From Clostridiales bacterium (GTDB lineage Bacteria; Bacillota; Clostridia; Lachnospirales; Lachnospiraceae), in NCBI GenBank assembly GCA_021202175.1, contig JAJQDO010000273.1:1-56571 (forward strand): a stretch of DNA of 56,571 bases, given 5' to 3'. This document shows, piece after piece, positions 17,615-27,038 of this stretch. Under the pieces are notes generated by a model, which did no database searches, was not told where the DNA came from, and worked only from the letters and a program-made list of their open reading frames with translations. The position numbers were made by a program, and so were the translations under genes. Position 1 is the stretch's first letter; the number at the start of each line of letters is the position of its first letter.

Positions 17615-18298
17615 CTACGATCGAACACCTTCCTTTTTCACAGCCTTATAGTGGTCAAAGCACAATGACGAGTCATAATAAATCTTATCCCGCGCGAGGA
17701 AATGCGGTTTCCCATCTTTGACCTCTATAATCGTTACCGCGCAATTATAAGGAACCTGTCCCTGCCAGAAATTCGTTTTATCTTCATAAAATGTAGGAAG
17801 CATAGCCCGCATGGCACGGCCGTGCGTGGCGATGGCAATCGTTTTATCCTGATAACATGAATTATTGACCACTTCCATCAGGAAATCCTTCGTCCGCTCA
17901 CAAAGATCAGCGATACTGTCTCCATCGGGTGAACCTTCAAAATGAAACGGATCCGTATAAAACATATCAAAATGATCACAAGGAATAGAAAAGTTACTTT
18001 CCAGACATCCCAGACTGTCCCAGCTCCCCCAGTTAATCTCCTTCAACCTGTCGTCATCAATGATGGGAATCCTTCTCCCATAATATTCCTGGGAGGCAGC
18101 TGTCATCAGTTCTCCGGTCTCTCTGGCCCGTTTGAGCGGGCTGGTAAAGACCATATCAAAGGGTACCGTTTTCAATGCTTCTCCGGTGATACGCGCTAAT
18201 TCCCTGCCACTCTCATTTAAAGGCTCGTCCACCCATCCCTGTAATTTCCCGGCCACATTTAAAGCCGTCTCACCATGACGGATTTCATAAAGTATCAT
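17615..18298 (-). CDS. Histidine phosphatase family protein (phosphoglycerate-mutase-like)
   Basis: A 227-residue member of the histidine phosphatase superfamily. The catalytic motif RHGE is at residues 8-11 (MILYEIRHGETALN); the second Arg is in FTSPLKRARETGEL, and the late His in IATHGRAMRAML. Such enzymes dephosphorylate small phospho-compounds, for example cobalamin intermediates or sugar phosphates. Sequence alone does not give the substrate, so I do not call it a glycolytic mutase. ATG 18298 has GAGGGAC upstream; the 25 codons before it are ignored. It is 91 nt from the yfhO-like gene. Confidence 0.85.
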   Translation of the reverse strand: MILYEIRHGETALNVAGKLQGWVDEPLNESGRELARITGEALKTVPFDMVFTSPLKRARETGELMTAASQEYYGRRIPIIDDDRLKEINWGSWDSLGCLESNFSIPCDHFDMFYTDPFHFEGSPDGDSIADLCERTKDFLMEVVNNSCYQDKTIAIATHGRAMRAMLPTFYEDKTNFWQGQVPYNCAVTIIEVKDGKPHFLARDKIYYDSSLCFDHYKAVKKEGVRS

Positions 18299-18389
18299 AT
18301 GTAGTCCCTCACGTGTTTTAATCAAAGGCCGTTTAGTACTATTTACATCCAATATACGAACAGCACCAACCATTTTTTCTATTTTTTCA

Positions 18390-21182
18390 TCAAAAATTAT
18401 CTTCCCTCATCTGTCTGCGGCGCTTTCTAAACCAGAATATCACGAGTATCACGAACACGATCAGGCAAGTCGCTGATATGACCGCTCCCACTCGAATACC
18501 AGGTGAAGCGTATCGCAGGATAATCTGATGAGTTCCCGGAGACACTTTAATCCCCATATACAATGTATTTACATCATAAACTTCCACTTTCTCGCCATCC
18601 ACATAAGCCGACCAGCCAATGTGATAGGGGATGGAAAATGTCATCAATTGCTCTGCTGTGGCCGTCACAGTTCCAGACACAGTATTCGTCGATACGGCAA
18701 CATCCTGGAGCGACTCCTCATTCAGATCCGACAAATGTTCCTCGTAAGAATCCAGGGAAACATAATAAATCTCAAAATCTTCGATCGTATATTTCCCCTT
18801 AATGGAAAAACTGATCTCCCCATCAATCGTTTTCTCCTCATCATAATAACCCAGGTTAATCAGATAATCTTCCATGCCAAGTCCATACGTATCTTCCTCA
18901 CTGCGGACGATGGCCCGTTTATCAACGCCGTCCGTATAGACATTGATATCCGCCCGGTCGCTGCGGGAACATCTCACGCCGGCGAGCCGAAGATATACTT
19001 CACATCCTGCTCTGGAGGACGTCTGAAAATGAATCTTCGCCGAAGTATCTACGGTCTCCTCCTCACCATCCACGATGGCCGTCTCCGTCTGCATCTTCTC
19101 TTTGACCTTATAGACATTCCCATCCTGTTTGATTCCTTCATCAATTTCGGTAATCTCCAGTTCCCCGGCCGATACGTCGCCGGAAAGAGATTCATTTCGC
19201 GTCAAATCAGCAAACGCATCAAGGACATCATCATCCACAACCGCGCTTTGAAGCATGATCTGTTGCTTCTCCAGCGCTGAAAGCGCCTCGTAGTCCGACC
19301 GGGCCATGACAGAAGTGTAAGAATACCCGATGGAAAGCACATTCTGATTCGTGTAGATATCATATAAATTGCTGTTAGCAGATAATTCTTCGTCTTTTTC
19401 AAAAAGATAGGGCACGTTCTGCGCATTTCCTCTTTCCGTGATAAAATATTTGACGCAGGCCAACGCCTCCTGGGCCGTCCGATTATCCATGGACAACGTC
19501 CGGTTCACCGCACTGATCCCCGTGCTTTCTGATTCTGTAAAATATTGAATCATTTTAGAGCCAATCGTACTGTTGTATAATGAAATACCATTATAGCCCA
19601 GAGCCACAGCCGTATTATTGTAATTATTGTACATCATGTCAGTATCGGTACGGTAAAAGCTATCGTCCTCGATATTGGCCAGATGCTGATACCGGCTGCT
19701 GGTAAAATACGTATTCACACTCTCAGTGGCCTCAAAATCATCCACCATATTCCCATAATCCGATCCGTAGATAAAATACCCATTTGCCGCTACGGAAAGA
19801 GAGAGAATAATCATCATGCTGACAGCCCAGGCACGCCCGGAGATCTTCGGAAAACATCGATACACCCCCAGAACGATCACCGATGCGCACAGGAGAATAA
19901 AAGCGAAGCGATACGCCGCCTTCTCCGGCTCAATCAGCCGCCATGCGATCCCGTATAAAACCGTCAGGGCTACCAGGACCAGATACTGCCTGCGAGTGAT
20001 ATCCCGGAAATGGCGAAATTCATTCATCATGATCACCGCCAGGACAAATATAAATCCGAAAGACCAGCGATTATTTACCGCACTGAATCCGGATAAAATG
20101 TATCCAAATACCGGAACCATCAAAAAAATCTCTCCCACGACGAATCCCAGTTACAAAGATACTTTTTTCCGCACTTTCCCGGAAAACAGCAATATAATCG
20201 CCGGCAGTATCAGAACACTGACGGAAATCGTCGTGATCGACCCCGTCTCCCGAATTGGAGCGACAAGAGTCAGGAACAAACGCACTATACGCGTTGCGCC
20301 ATAGGTCAGCAGGCTTTGCGTCACTGTCGTTCCTGTACTGGAACTGCTTCTCGCCGATAGGAAGAAACTGGCAATGGATGGTGCGAAAAACACTGCAGAT
20401 ATCCCACAACCCAGCAGATAAGACACGATAATCCTTCCCAGCATCTTGAAGAATTCACGGACACGATGAGAATCATAAACATCACCGAGTCGAATCAGCG
20501 CATAGACGCCCATGATCGCCGTGTTCATAAACAGAAAATAATAACTGCTCAACAAAGACACCGCGACCATCAACGTGTAAAACAGCATATTCTTTTTGTG
20601 TATCACCTGTTCCAGCCCGATGAGAAGTAACGGCAGCAACATCGCGCCGATCGCAAACTGGGGGTGCCGCAGAATGTGGTAAAAAGTGTAGGAACTAAAA
20701 GTATATATTATGGTGCCTGCCAAAACACTGCTCCCATCTTTTCTCATATAAAATCCATAACATGAGAATGCCACACCGATCAGATAAATGCGCAACAAAA
20801 TCAGGAGACCGTAAAAGAACCAGGTCATATTGTCTTTGATCAGGAATATACCAAGGAACTCCACCGGCTCTGTCTTAAAAAAGCTTCTGACATCACTGCC
20901 CATCCCTATATTAAAGTCATACATCGGCAGCGTGAAATTGCCATGCAATAATTGTTTGATCAATGTGCGCAGATAACTGCCGGTATATTTCAGCCACAGC
21001 ATATACTGCGGAATCCCGTCGATTTTCCACACAAAACTGGTTTCATTTTCTGCAAACGGATGAAACGCGATCAGAGAAATAAGAATAAAAATCACCGTAT
21101 AACAGCCAAAATACTTCAACAGCTCCCGTCGACCGACCTGTTTTTCGGGGAGGAATCTCTGAGACTGACCTGCAGATTGCAT
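18390..21182 (-). pseudogene. yfhO: YfhO-family membrane glycosyltransferase, interrupted by in-frame TAA
   Basis: One continuous frame of about 930 codons is cut by a TAA at 20153-20151, between KVRKKVSL and LGFVVGEIFLMVPVFGY. Both sides fit one YfhO protein: the N-terminal half has many TM segments (GCYTVIFILISLIAF, PLLLIGLEQV, SYLLGCGISAVFFAPS); the second half starts with GYILSGFSAVNNRWSFGF, the usual YfhO motif, then has a large extracytoplasmic domain and a final TM (VISATCLIVFVILVIFWF). YfhO in Bacillus and Listeria moves sugars from undecaprenyl phosphate onto lipoteichoic acid together with a CsbB/GtlA-type GT2 enzyme. The start is ATG 21182 with AGAGGTG; GTG 20138 could restart the second part, but without a good ribosome binding site. 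Either a nonsense mutation or a base-call error. Confidence 0.85.
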
Positions 21183-21335
21183 ATGGAAACACCTCTTTTC
21201 GTTCTTCTGTAAATACTCCAAACTGACCTGACGGCCGTCACAAACGCGCAGAGCCGGGAATATGGACCGCTCGGAGCAGATACCTGACTTTTCGTCTTAT
21301 GAAGTATATCATATTTGCTTGCAAAAAGAAAGAAC

Positions 21336-21380
21336 GATTCGGGGCGAACCTGGCACTTACTGTCAGATTCGCCCCGAATC
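21336..21380 (-). terminator. Terminator of the L,D-transpeptidase gene
   Basis: GATTCGGGGCGAA (21336-21348) and TTCGCCCCGAATC (21368-21380) are perfect 13-bp arms, 25 nt past the stop. On the minus strand the stem is followed by GTTCTTTCTTTTTG. Confidence 0.85.
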
Positions 21381-21404
21381 ACTTTAGATGTTCAGATCAT
21401 GCTC

Positions 21405-23123
21405 TCAATAGGATACCACCGTCGTCCCTATCGGCATATTATCATAAATATATTTGGCATCCTGGTTATAACAGCGGACACATCCGTGAGATGCCGGTTT
21501 GCCGATGGTCGCCGTCTTTACCGTACCGTCATTATAAAGCGGTCGGGTATGGAAAGAATTCCTTCCGCACCAATGGGTGACATATAATTCTTTTGAGTTG
21601 GTATAATACCACCCGGACTCTTTATATGTAATCTTGTAGACACCGATCGGAGAGTGATTGCTCGCCGTTCCTGTCGCACATATAAAGGTTCGTATCATCT
21701 TCCAGTTCCCTTTCGACCCCTTAAATATGGATACCTGCTGGGTATAATGACTGATCCAGATCAGATACTTCGTCTTGCTGGAGTAACCTTTATAATTCAC
21801 AAAGGCCTCTTTTACTTCTGTGGAATACTTTTTGGTCGTGTAGATGCATTTCGACCCGGAATAGCCTATGGTACGCACCTTTTTCGCCTGCAGTATGTAA
21901 TAGTTCTTTTCCAGATATTTACTCGGCTTCACTGTGAGCGTCTTTGAAGTCTGGTTACTCAGGTACTTCTTTGAACCGACCGTCGTATAAGCCACGACGT
22001 AGATATTATACTTCGTATCCGCATCCAGCTTAGTCAGACTGTAGGTCGTCTTCTTCGTCGATCCAAGCTTCTGATAAGTCAGGCCTGTTTTTTTCTTATA
22101 ATAAATGCGATAGCCCGTCGCTTTGGACGTTTTATTCCATTTGATCGCCAGATTATTATTGGAATCCTGCGTCAATGTGAGTCCCGTGCCCTTGCCGGCA
22201 TCGACCGGGACATACGTCTTGACCGCTGAGGATTTGGCTCCCGTCGCTTTCGTCGAGCCCACCTTTGTCACCGCCACTACTTTAAAGTACCAGTTCTTCC
22301 CGGCAGAAAGCCCGGTAACCGTAGCGGAAGTTCCCGTAACCTTCGTCTTGACGGACTTATAGGTTCCGGAAGAGGTCTTGCATTTATAAATATTATAATA
22401 GGTAGCTCCGCTGACCTTATTCCAGGTAAGCTTCGCCCCATTGGTCTTCGCCGTGACCGTCACTCCGGTCACCTTTCCCGGTTTGACGACATAATCGATG
22501 GATGTGGTCAGACCCTGTCCACAGTAAATCGTCCCGCCCACCTTTTTATAACTGATCAAATGTACGGTATATGTCATATTGCTGAGTTTCGAGGAAGCAA
22601 TCGACTTGGAGGTGCTGCTTCCCGACGTCGCTGTAGCGCTGACCTTCACCGTCGGCGATGAACTGCCGGATGTCAGCAACACATAATATCCATCATATGT
22701 GCTGGTGCTGGAAACCGTCCATGACGTCAGCATGGAGTTGTCCGACTTCTTCGTGGCTTTCAGTTCTCCCACAGCCTGTGCTGTCAGATAATTCACCGTC
22801 AGTGTATCGCCATTACTTCCGGTTAAGACGAGTTTATATTGCGTGTCCGAGCTGTAATTATCACCAAGGTTGATATTCAACCGACTCTTACCGCTATCCA
22901 CGCTGCCGGAAGCAACCGCATCTCCCGTTGCGGTATTCGTCACCGTATAAGTATATCCACTGCTTGAAAAGTCCTCATACTTGAGCACCAGCCTTTTCGC
23001 AGATACATCTACATAAGCGATATCATCCACGGAACTGGAAACCTCCGCGGCGGAAACCGTATTTCCAAGGAACAGCAGACAAAGGCATGCCACTGCCGTG
23101 ACAAATCCTAACCATTTTTTCAC
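21405..23123 (-). CDS. Secreted L,D-transpeptidase (YkuD) with fibronectin type III domains
   Basis: About 572 residues. The signal peptide is KKWLGFVTAVACLCLLFLG, cut near VSAAE. A Thr/Ser-rich beta region follows, then two to three FN3-like repeats (VTGVTVTAKTNGAKLTWNKV, TGLTLTQDSNNNLAIKWNKT). The C-terminal YkuD domain has the catalytic signature GKPASHGCVRCYNQDA with Cys in SHGCVR. It would make 3-3 peptidoglycan cross-links or attach proteins outside the membrane. Start choice: AAGGAGG lies right before TTG 23126 / GTG 23123, whereas ATG 23141 overlaps that site, so I use GTG 23123. It is divergent from the wecE operon. Confidence 0.9.
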   Translation of the reverse strand: MKKWLGFVTAVACLCLLFLGNTVSAAEVSSSVDDIAYVDVSAKRLVLKYEDFSSSGYTYTVTNTATGDAVASGSVDSGKSRLNINLGDNYSSDTQYKLVLTGSNGDTLTVNYLTAQAVGELKATKKSDNSMLTSWTVSSTSTYDGYYVLLTSGSSSPTVKVSATATSGSSTSKSIASSKLSNMTYTVHLISYKKVGGTIYCGQGLTTSIDYVVKPGKVTGVTVTAKTNGAKLTWNKVSGATYYNIYKCKTSSGTYKSVKTKVTGTSATVTGLSAGKNWYFKVVAVTKVGSTKATGAKSSAVKTYVPVDAGKGTGLTLTQDSNNNLAIKWNKTSKATGYRIYYKKKTGLTYQKLGSTKKTTYSLTKLDADTKYNIYVVAYTTVGSKKYLSNQTSKTLTVKPSKYLEKNYYILQAKKVRTIGYSGSKCIYTTKKYSTEVKEAFVNYKGYSSKTKYLIWISHYTQQVSIFKGSKGNWKMIRTFICATGTASNHSPIGVYKITYKESGWYYTNSKELYVTHWCGRNSFHTRPLYNDGTVKTATIGKPASHGCVRCYNQDAKYIYDNMPIGTTVVSY

Positions 23124-23430
23124 CAAAAATTCCTCCTTCATACTTTGTAATCTTCCTTTTATCCTGTCCATCGAGCAAACAGTCCGATACAGCATTCCAT
23201 CCGGTTCGTATGAAAACACCATATAAATTATATTGTACCAATCAAAAATGTCCGGAAAATGTCTTTTCTCCTTATAAACCTTACCAAAATCTTACCAAAG
23301 ACTTACCGAAGAACCCCTGACGGTCGACAGCCGCCACATTTGCCGGAAACAACAGGTTTATTATATAATTATCTTCCTCTCCCGTCAAGGAAACGGGCCA
23401 GCACAATTTTCATGATTTTTCCCTGCAAGT

Positions 23431-23452
23431 TTATGTTCACGGTGAACAGTAG
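23431..23452. repeat. Palindromic intergenic element TGTTCAC-GTGAACA
   Basis: TGTTCAC (23434-23440), g, GTGAACA (23442-23448). Read on minus it begins CTACTGTTCAC, the same 11-mer that opens the hairpin at 46494-46522; a degenerate relative TGTTCATGGTAAACA lies at 30053-30067. All three are intergenic. Confidence 0.5.
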
Positions 23453-23483
23453 CGATTTTGCCCTCTGTACTTTGCTCACGAAA

Positions 23484-23502
23484 TTTGCTATAATGTAGCA
23501 AA
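23484..23502 (+). promoter_or_regulatory. wecE operon promoter with inverted repeat over the -10
   Basis: Extended -10 TGCTATAAT (TATAAT at 23489-23494) with a weak -35. The -10 is inside the inverted repeat TTTGCTA-taatg-TAGCAAA, so a repressor bound there would block the promoter. About 35 nt lie between the start site and the ATG. Confidence 0.6.
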
Positions 23503-23534
23503 CATAAAAAATAACATCAAAAAGAGGATTGACT

Positions 23535-24662
23535 ATGATTAATTTTAATATTCCGCCTTACGCCGAAAAGGCCCCCGAATACATGGCGCAGGCCATCCGC
23601 AATCATAAGATCAGCGGCGACGGCGAATTTACGAAGCGTTGCAATGCATGGATTGAAGAGAATACCGGCGTTGCCAAAGCACTGTTAACCACATCATGCA
23701 CGCATGCCACGGAGATGGCCGCCCTGCTTGCAGACATTCAGCCCGGTGATGAAGTGATCATGCCGGCTTACACCTTTGTCTCCACTGCTGATGCTTTTGT
23801 CCTTCGCGGTGCAACGGCTGTCTTTGTAGATATCCGTCCCGACACGATGAATATCGATGAGACGAAGATCGAGGCAGCCATTACAGAGAAGACGAAAGCC
23901 ATCGTCCCGGTCCATTATGCCGGTGTCGCCTGTGAGATGGACACCATTATGGACATTGCTGCCCGCTACAATCTCCTTGTGATAGAAGATGCGGCGCAGG
24001 GTGTCATGTCCCGCTATAAAGGACAGGCTCTCGGTGCCATCGGTGATTATGGCTGTTTCAGCTTCCATGAGACGAAGAATTACAGTATGGGAGAAGGCGG
24101 CTGTATTCTGATCAAAGATAAGGATAATATCGAGATGGCGGAGATCATCCGGGAGAAGGGCACCAACCGCAGTCAGTTTTTCCGCGGTCAGATCGACAAG
24201 TACACATGGGTGGAGGCCGGTTCTTCTTACCTGCCGAGCGACATCAACGCCGCTTATCTCTGGGCGCAGCTGGAGATTGCCGACGAGATCTACGCGGACC
24301 GCATGGCAACCTGGAATCTCTATAACGAGACGCTGGCTCCGCTGAAAGAATCCGGCTATATCGATCTTCCCTTTATCCCGAAAGAATGTGTCCATAATGC
24401 CCACATGTTCTACATTAAGGCAAAAGACCTGGAAGAACGCACTGCATTGATTCGTTTTCTGAAAGAGAATGACATATCGTCTGTGTTCCACTATATTCCT
24501 CTCCACAACGCGCCAGCCGGGAAGAAATACGGCCGCTTCCATGGGGAAGACATCTACACGACAAAAGAGAGTGAGCGACTGGTCCGCCTGCCCCTTTATT
24601 ACGGCCTGGAGAAAGAAAAGGTACTGACCGTCTGCGATAAAATCAGAGAATTTTATCTATGA
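23535..24662 (+). CDS. wecE: dTDP-4-amino-4,6-dideoxygalactose transaminase (WecE/RffA type)
   Basis: A 375-residue PLP aminotransferase of the DegT/DnrJ/EryC1 family, very close to E. coli WecE along its whole length: INFNIPPYAEKAPEYM, MAALLADIQPGDEVIMPAYT, VPVHYAGVACEMDTIM, EDAAQGVMSRYKG, GCFSFHETKNYSMGEGG (Lys of HETKN binds PLP), REKGTNRSQFFRGQ, and YTTKESERLVRLPL. It converts a dTDP-4-keto-6-deoxyhexose to the 4-amino sugar using glutamate. The start is ATG 23535 with AGAGGA (TTG 23529 is an alternative). First gene of a plus-strand trio; no WecD acetyltransferase or dTDP-sugar synthesis genes are in the window, so the exact sugar is inferred. Confidence 0.94.
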   Translation: MINFNIPPYAEKAPEYMAQAIRNHKISGDGEFTKRCNAWIEENTGVAKALLTTSCTHATEMAALLADIQPGDEVIMPAYTFVSTADAFVLRGATAVFVDIRPDTMNIDETKIEAAITEKTKAIVPVHYAGVACEMDTIMDIAARYNLLVIEDAAQGVMSRYKGQALGAIGDYGCFSFHETKNYSMGEGGCILIKDKDNIEMAEIIREKGTNRSQFFRGQIDKYTWVEAGSSYLPSDINAAYLWAQLEIADEIYADRMATWNLYNETLAPLKESGYIDLPFIPKECVHNAHMFYIKAKDLEERTALIRFLKENDISSVFHYIPLHNAPAGKKYGRFHGEDIYTTKESERLVRLPLYYGLEKEKVLTVCDKIREFYL

Positions 24663-24687
24663 TCTTGCAAAGCAGGAGGAAAGATAC

Positions 24688-25758
24688 GTGTTACATTCTA
24701 TCATCATACCTTGTTATAAATCTTCGCAGACCATCCGCAAGGTTGTGGAAATGACTGCGGAGGAGCTGGAAAAATTAAATATACACGATTATGAATTCGT
24801 CCTGGTGGACGATTACTCCCCGGATGACGGGGCAACTCTCGCGGAACTGAAAGCACTGGCCAGAGATCACGCTTATGTGAAGGTGATCTCCCTGGCCAAG
24901 AATTCCGGCCAGCACAACGCTGTGATGGCCGGACTTAATTATGCATCCGGCGATCTGCTGATCGCCATGGACGACGATATGCAGACCCACCCTTCCCAGT
25001 TAAAATACCTGCTGGCGGAGATTGATAAGGGCTATGATATCGTCTACGGATATTACCCGGAAAAGAAGCATTCTCTCTTCCGGAATTTCGGCAGTTTCAT
25101 GAATTATATCACCGTGCGGATACTCATCGGGAAACCGAAAGACATGAAAACATCCAGCTACTGGGTCATCCGACGTTTTGTGAGAGACTACGTGATCCAA
25201 TATCAGAGTCCTTATACCCACTTGCAGGGATTGTTCCTGCGAACGACCCGGAACATCAGCTGTATTCCGATTAAGCATTATGAGCGGGAAGTCGGTCAGT
25301 CCGGCTATACTTTCAAGAAACTGCTCCAGCTTTATTCGAACATCATGGGATATTCTGTCGTTCCTCTTCGAATGGCCACCTACTGCGGATATTTTTTTTC
25401 CGCCTTAAGCATCCTGGGCGCGGTGGCCGTCGTAATCCGAAAGCTGCTGAATCCCGCCATGGCCATTGGCTGGCCTTCCATGATGTGCGCCATCTGCTTT
25501 TTCTCCGGAATCATCATGCTGTTTATGGGATTGATCGGCGAATACCTGGGGCGCATGTTCCTGGGCATGAACAGGCAGCCGCAATTTGTGGTCAGAGAAG
25601 TTTTTGAACAGAGCAGTTTTTCCGCGAGTCCGGGCGACACGACAACTGCAGATCATTCCAGTCTGGAACACGGAGCCGCGACGGCACATCATCTTAAAGG
25701 AACAGACGAGAAAACAGTACCGAAAGATTATTCGACTCCGGTTGATTCCGAAACATAA
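24688..25758 (+). CDS. GtrB/CsbB-type undecaprenyl-phosphate glycosyltransferase (GT2)
   Basis: A 356-residue family 2 glycosyltransferase. N-terminal catalytic domain: HSIIIPCYKSSQTI, LVDDYSPDD, and the metal motif AMDDDMQTHPSQL. Two C-terminal TM segments (YFFSALSILGAVAVVI, MCAICFFSGIIMLFMGL) are followed by GEYLGRMFLGMNRQPQFVVRE, the typical end of GtrB/CsbB/ArnC-like enzymes that load a sugar on undecaprenyl phosphate at the inner membrane face. A hydrophilic tail of about 50 residues is extra. GTG start with AGGAGGA. It follows wecE by 25 nt, so the donor is probably the WecE product. CsbB-type enzymes act with YfhO, which lies nearby in broken form. Confidence 0.9.
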   Translation: MLHSIIIPCYKSSQTIRKVVEMTAEELEKLNIHDYEFVLVDDYSPDDGATLAELKALARDHAYVKVISLAKNSGQHNAVMAGLNYASGDLLIAMDDDMQTHPSQLKYLLAEIDKGYDIVYGYYPEKKHSLFRNFGSFMNYITVRILIGKPKDMKTSSYWVIRRFVRDYVIQYQSPYTHLQGLFLRTTRNISCIPIKHYEREVGQSGYTFKKLLQLYSNIMGYSVVPLRMATYCGYFFSALSILGAVAVVIRKLLNPAMAIGWPSMMCAICFFSGIIMLFMGLIGEYLGRMFLGMNRQPQFVVREVFEQSSFSASPGDTTTADHSSLEHGAATAHHLKGTDEKTVPKDYSTPVDSET

Positions 25759-25802
25759 ACATCATATCCGTAATGGATAACATCTACACAGGAGGCGACA
25801 TC

Positions 25803-26984
25803 GTGAAAAAAATTATGATACTGGGAGCCGGCATCTACCAGGTTCCCTTAATTAAAACCGCGAAAAGGATGGGATTATATACGATCGTGGTCAGCATTCC
25901 CGGCAATTATCCAGGATTTGTCCTCGCTGACAAAGTATATTACGAAAACACCGTCGATGATGAAACGATTCTTGCCATTGCCAGGGAAGAGCGGATTGAC
26001 GGCATCGTCACCTCCGGCACAGACGTCTGCGTCATTACGATCGGCAAGGTTTGTGACGCCATGGGACTCTGTGGCCTTTCTTACCATGCAGCGCAGATTG
26101 CCGTGGACAAAATGCTCATGAAGAGCAATTATGAAGAATATGGCGTCCGCACGGCTCGTTTTCGCAAAGTCCTGTTTTCTGATACTGACATCAGAAAAAC
26201 TATCTCAGGGCTGAACTTTCCCCTGATTTTCAAATCGGTGGATTCTTCCGGGAGCCGTGGCATCACACGGGTGGATTCCTTCGACGAATTTGATGCTTCC
26301 GTAGCATATGTCAGAGAGAATACGAGAAAAGATTATTTCCTGATCGAAGAATTTATCGAGGGGGAAGAATTTGGCGCACAGGCCTTCGTCTATCAAGGAG
26401 AAGTCTCATTTATTCTCCCCCACGGGGATTATGTCTTTCACGGAGATACTGGCGTGCCGATCGGTCATTTCGCACCCTACAATTTAAGCGAAGAGGTCAT
26501 CCTTGACGCAAAGGAGCAGCTTCGCAAAGCGGTAAAAGCCATGGGACTTGATAACTGCGCCATCAACGCGGATTTCATCCTGAAAGACAACAAAACCTAC
26601 GTTCTGGAACTGGGCGGCCGCTGCGGTGCCACCTGTCTGGCGGAACTGGTGTCCATTTATTACGATTTCGATTATTATGAGAAGATTCTGAAGACGGCTC
26701 TGGGCGAAGATCCTGACTTTGACTGTACACGCGCTGCTGTTCCAAACGCCAGCCATCTGCTCATGAGTGACAGGGACGGTATCATCCGCTCAGAAACAGA
26801 TCACAACGACGCAAATGAAAATATATATGAAGTGCAGTTTGATTATGCTCCCGGAGACGAAGTGCATAAGTTCCACGTCGGCCCTCACCGCATCGGCCAC
26901 GTCATCACAAAGGGTTCCACCCTGGAAGAAGCGCAGAATCTGCTGTTCAAAGCGATGGAACAGATTGAAATTATCGTCGAATGA
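25803..26984 (+). CDS. ATP-grasp family carboxylate-amine ligase
   Basis: About 393 residues. An N-terminal Rossmann-like pre-ATP-grasp domain (KKIMILGAGIYQVPLIKTAK) is followed by ATP-grasp blocks PLIFKSVDSSGSRGITRV, FLIEEFIEGEEFGAQAFV, INADFILKDNKTYVLELGGR (metal-binding E-x-N-type region) and GATCLAEL. Such enzymes join a carboxylate to an amine through an acyl phosphate. The substrate is unknown; the neighbours suggest attaching an amino acid or similar acid to the amino sugar, which is inference. The start is GTG 25803 with GGAGG seven bases before; 25773 would need an unsupported start. The gene is followed by a terminator shared with the convergent flippase gene. Confidence 0.85.
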   Translation: MKKIMILGAGIYQVPLIKTAKRMGLYTIVVSIPGNYPGFVLADKVYYENTVDDETILAIAREERIDGIVTSGTDVCVITIGKVCDAMGLCGLSYHAAQIAVDKMLMKSNYEEYGVRTARFRKVLFSDTDIRKTISGLNFPLIFKSVDSSGSRGITRVDSFDEFDASVAYVRENTRKDYFLIEEFIEGEEFGAQAFVYQGEVSFILPHGDYVFHGDTGVPIGHFAPYNLSEEVILDAKEQLRKAVKAMGLDNCAINADFILKDNKTYVLELGGRCGATCLAELVSIYYDFDYYEKILKTALGEDPDFDCTRAAVPNASHLLMSDRDGIIRSETDHNDANENIYEVQFDYAPGDEVHKFHVGPHRIGHVITKGSTLEEAQNLLFKAMEQIEIIVE

Positions 26985-26986
26985 CA

Positions 26987-27029
26987 ATAAAACAGGGGCA
27001 CCCCGCTACGGGATGTCCCTGTTATTTTT
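26987..27029. terminator. Bidirectional terminator between ATP-grasp and flippase genes
   Basis: AACAGGG (26991-26997) pairs with CCCTGTT (27017-27023), with inner CCCCG/CGGG pairing; A-rich on the left, ATTTTT on the right. It serves the convergent genes on both strands. Confidence 0.8.
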
Positions 27030-27038
27030 ACGAACATT

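Larger units (their letters stand above)
23124..23534. other. Divergent ldt / wecE intergenic region
   Basis: 411 bp. It holds an AT-rich ldt upstream part with ACAATATAATTT near 23226-23238 (possible minus promoter), a small palindromic repeat at 23431-23452, and the wecE promoter at 23484-23502. No gene seen. Confidence 0.5.

Noticed and set aside
20138-20153. Two separate genes instead of one split yfhO
   Set aside because: The second part would start at GTG inside a conserved TM region, without a good ribosome binding site, and the two parts are in one frame.
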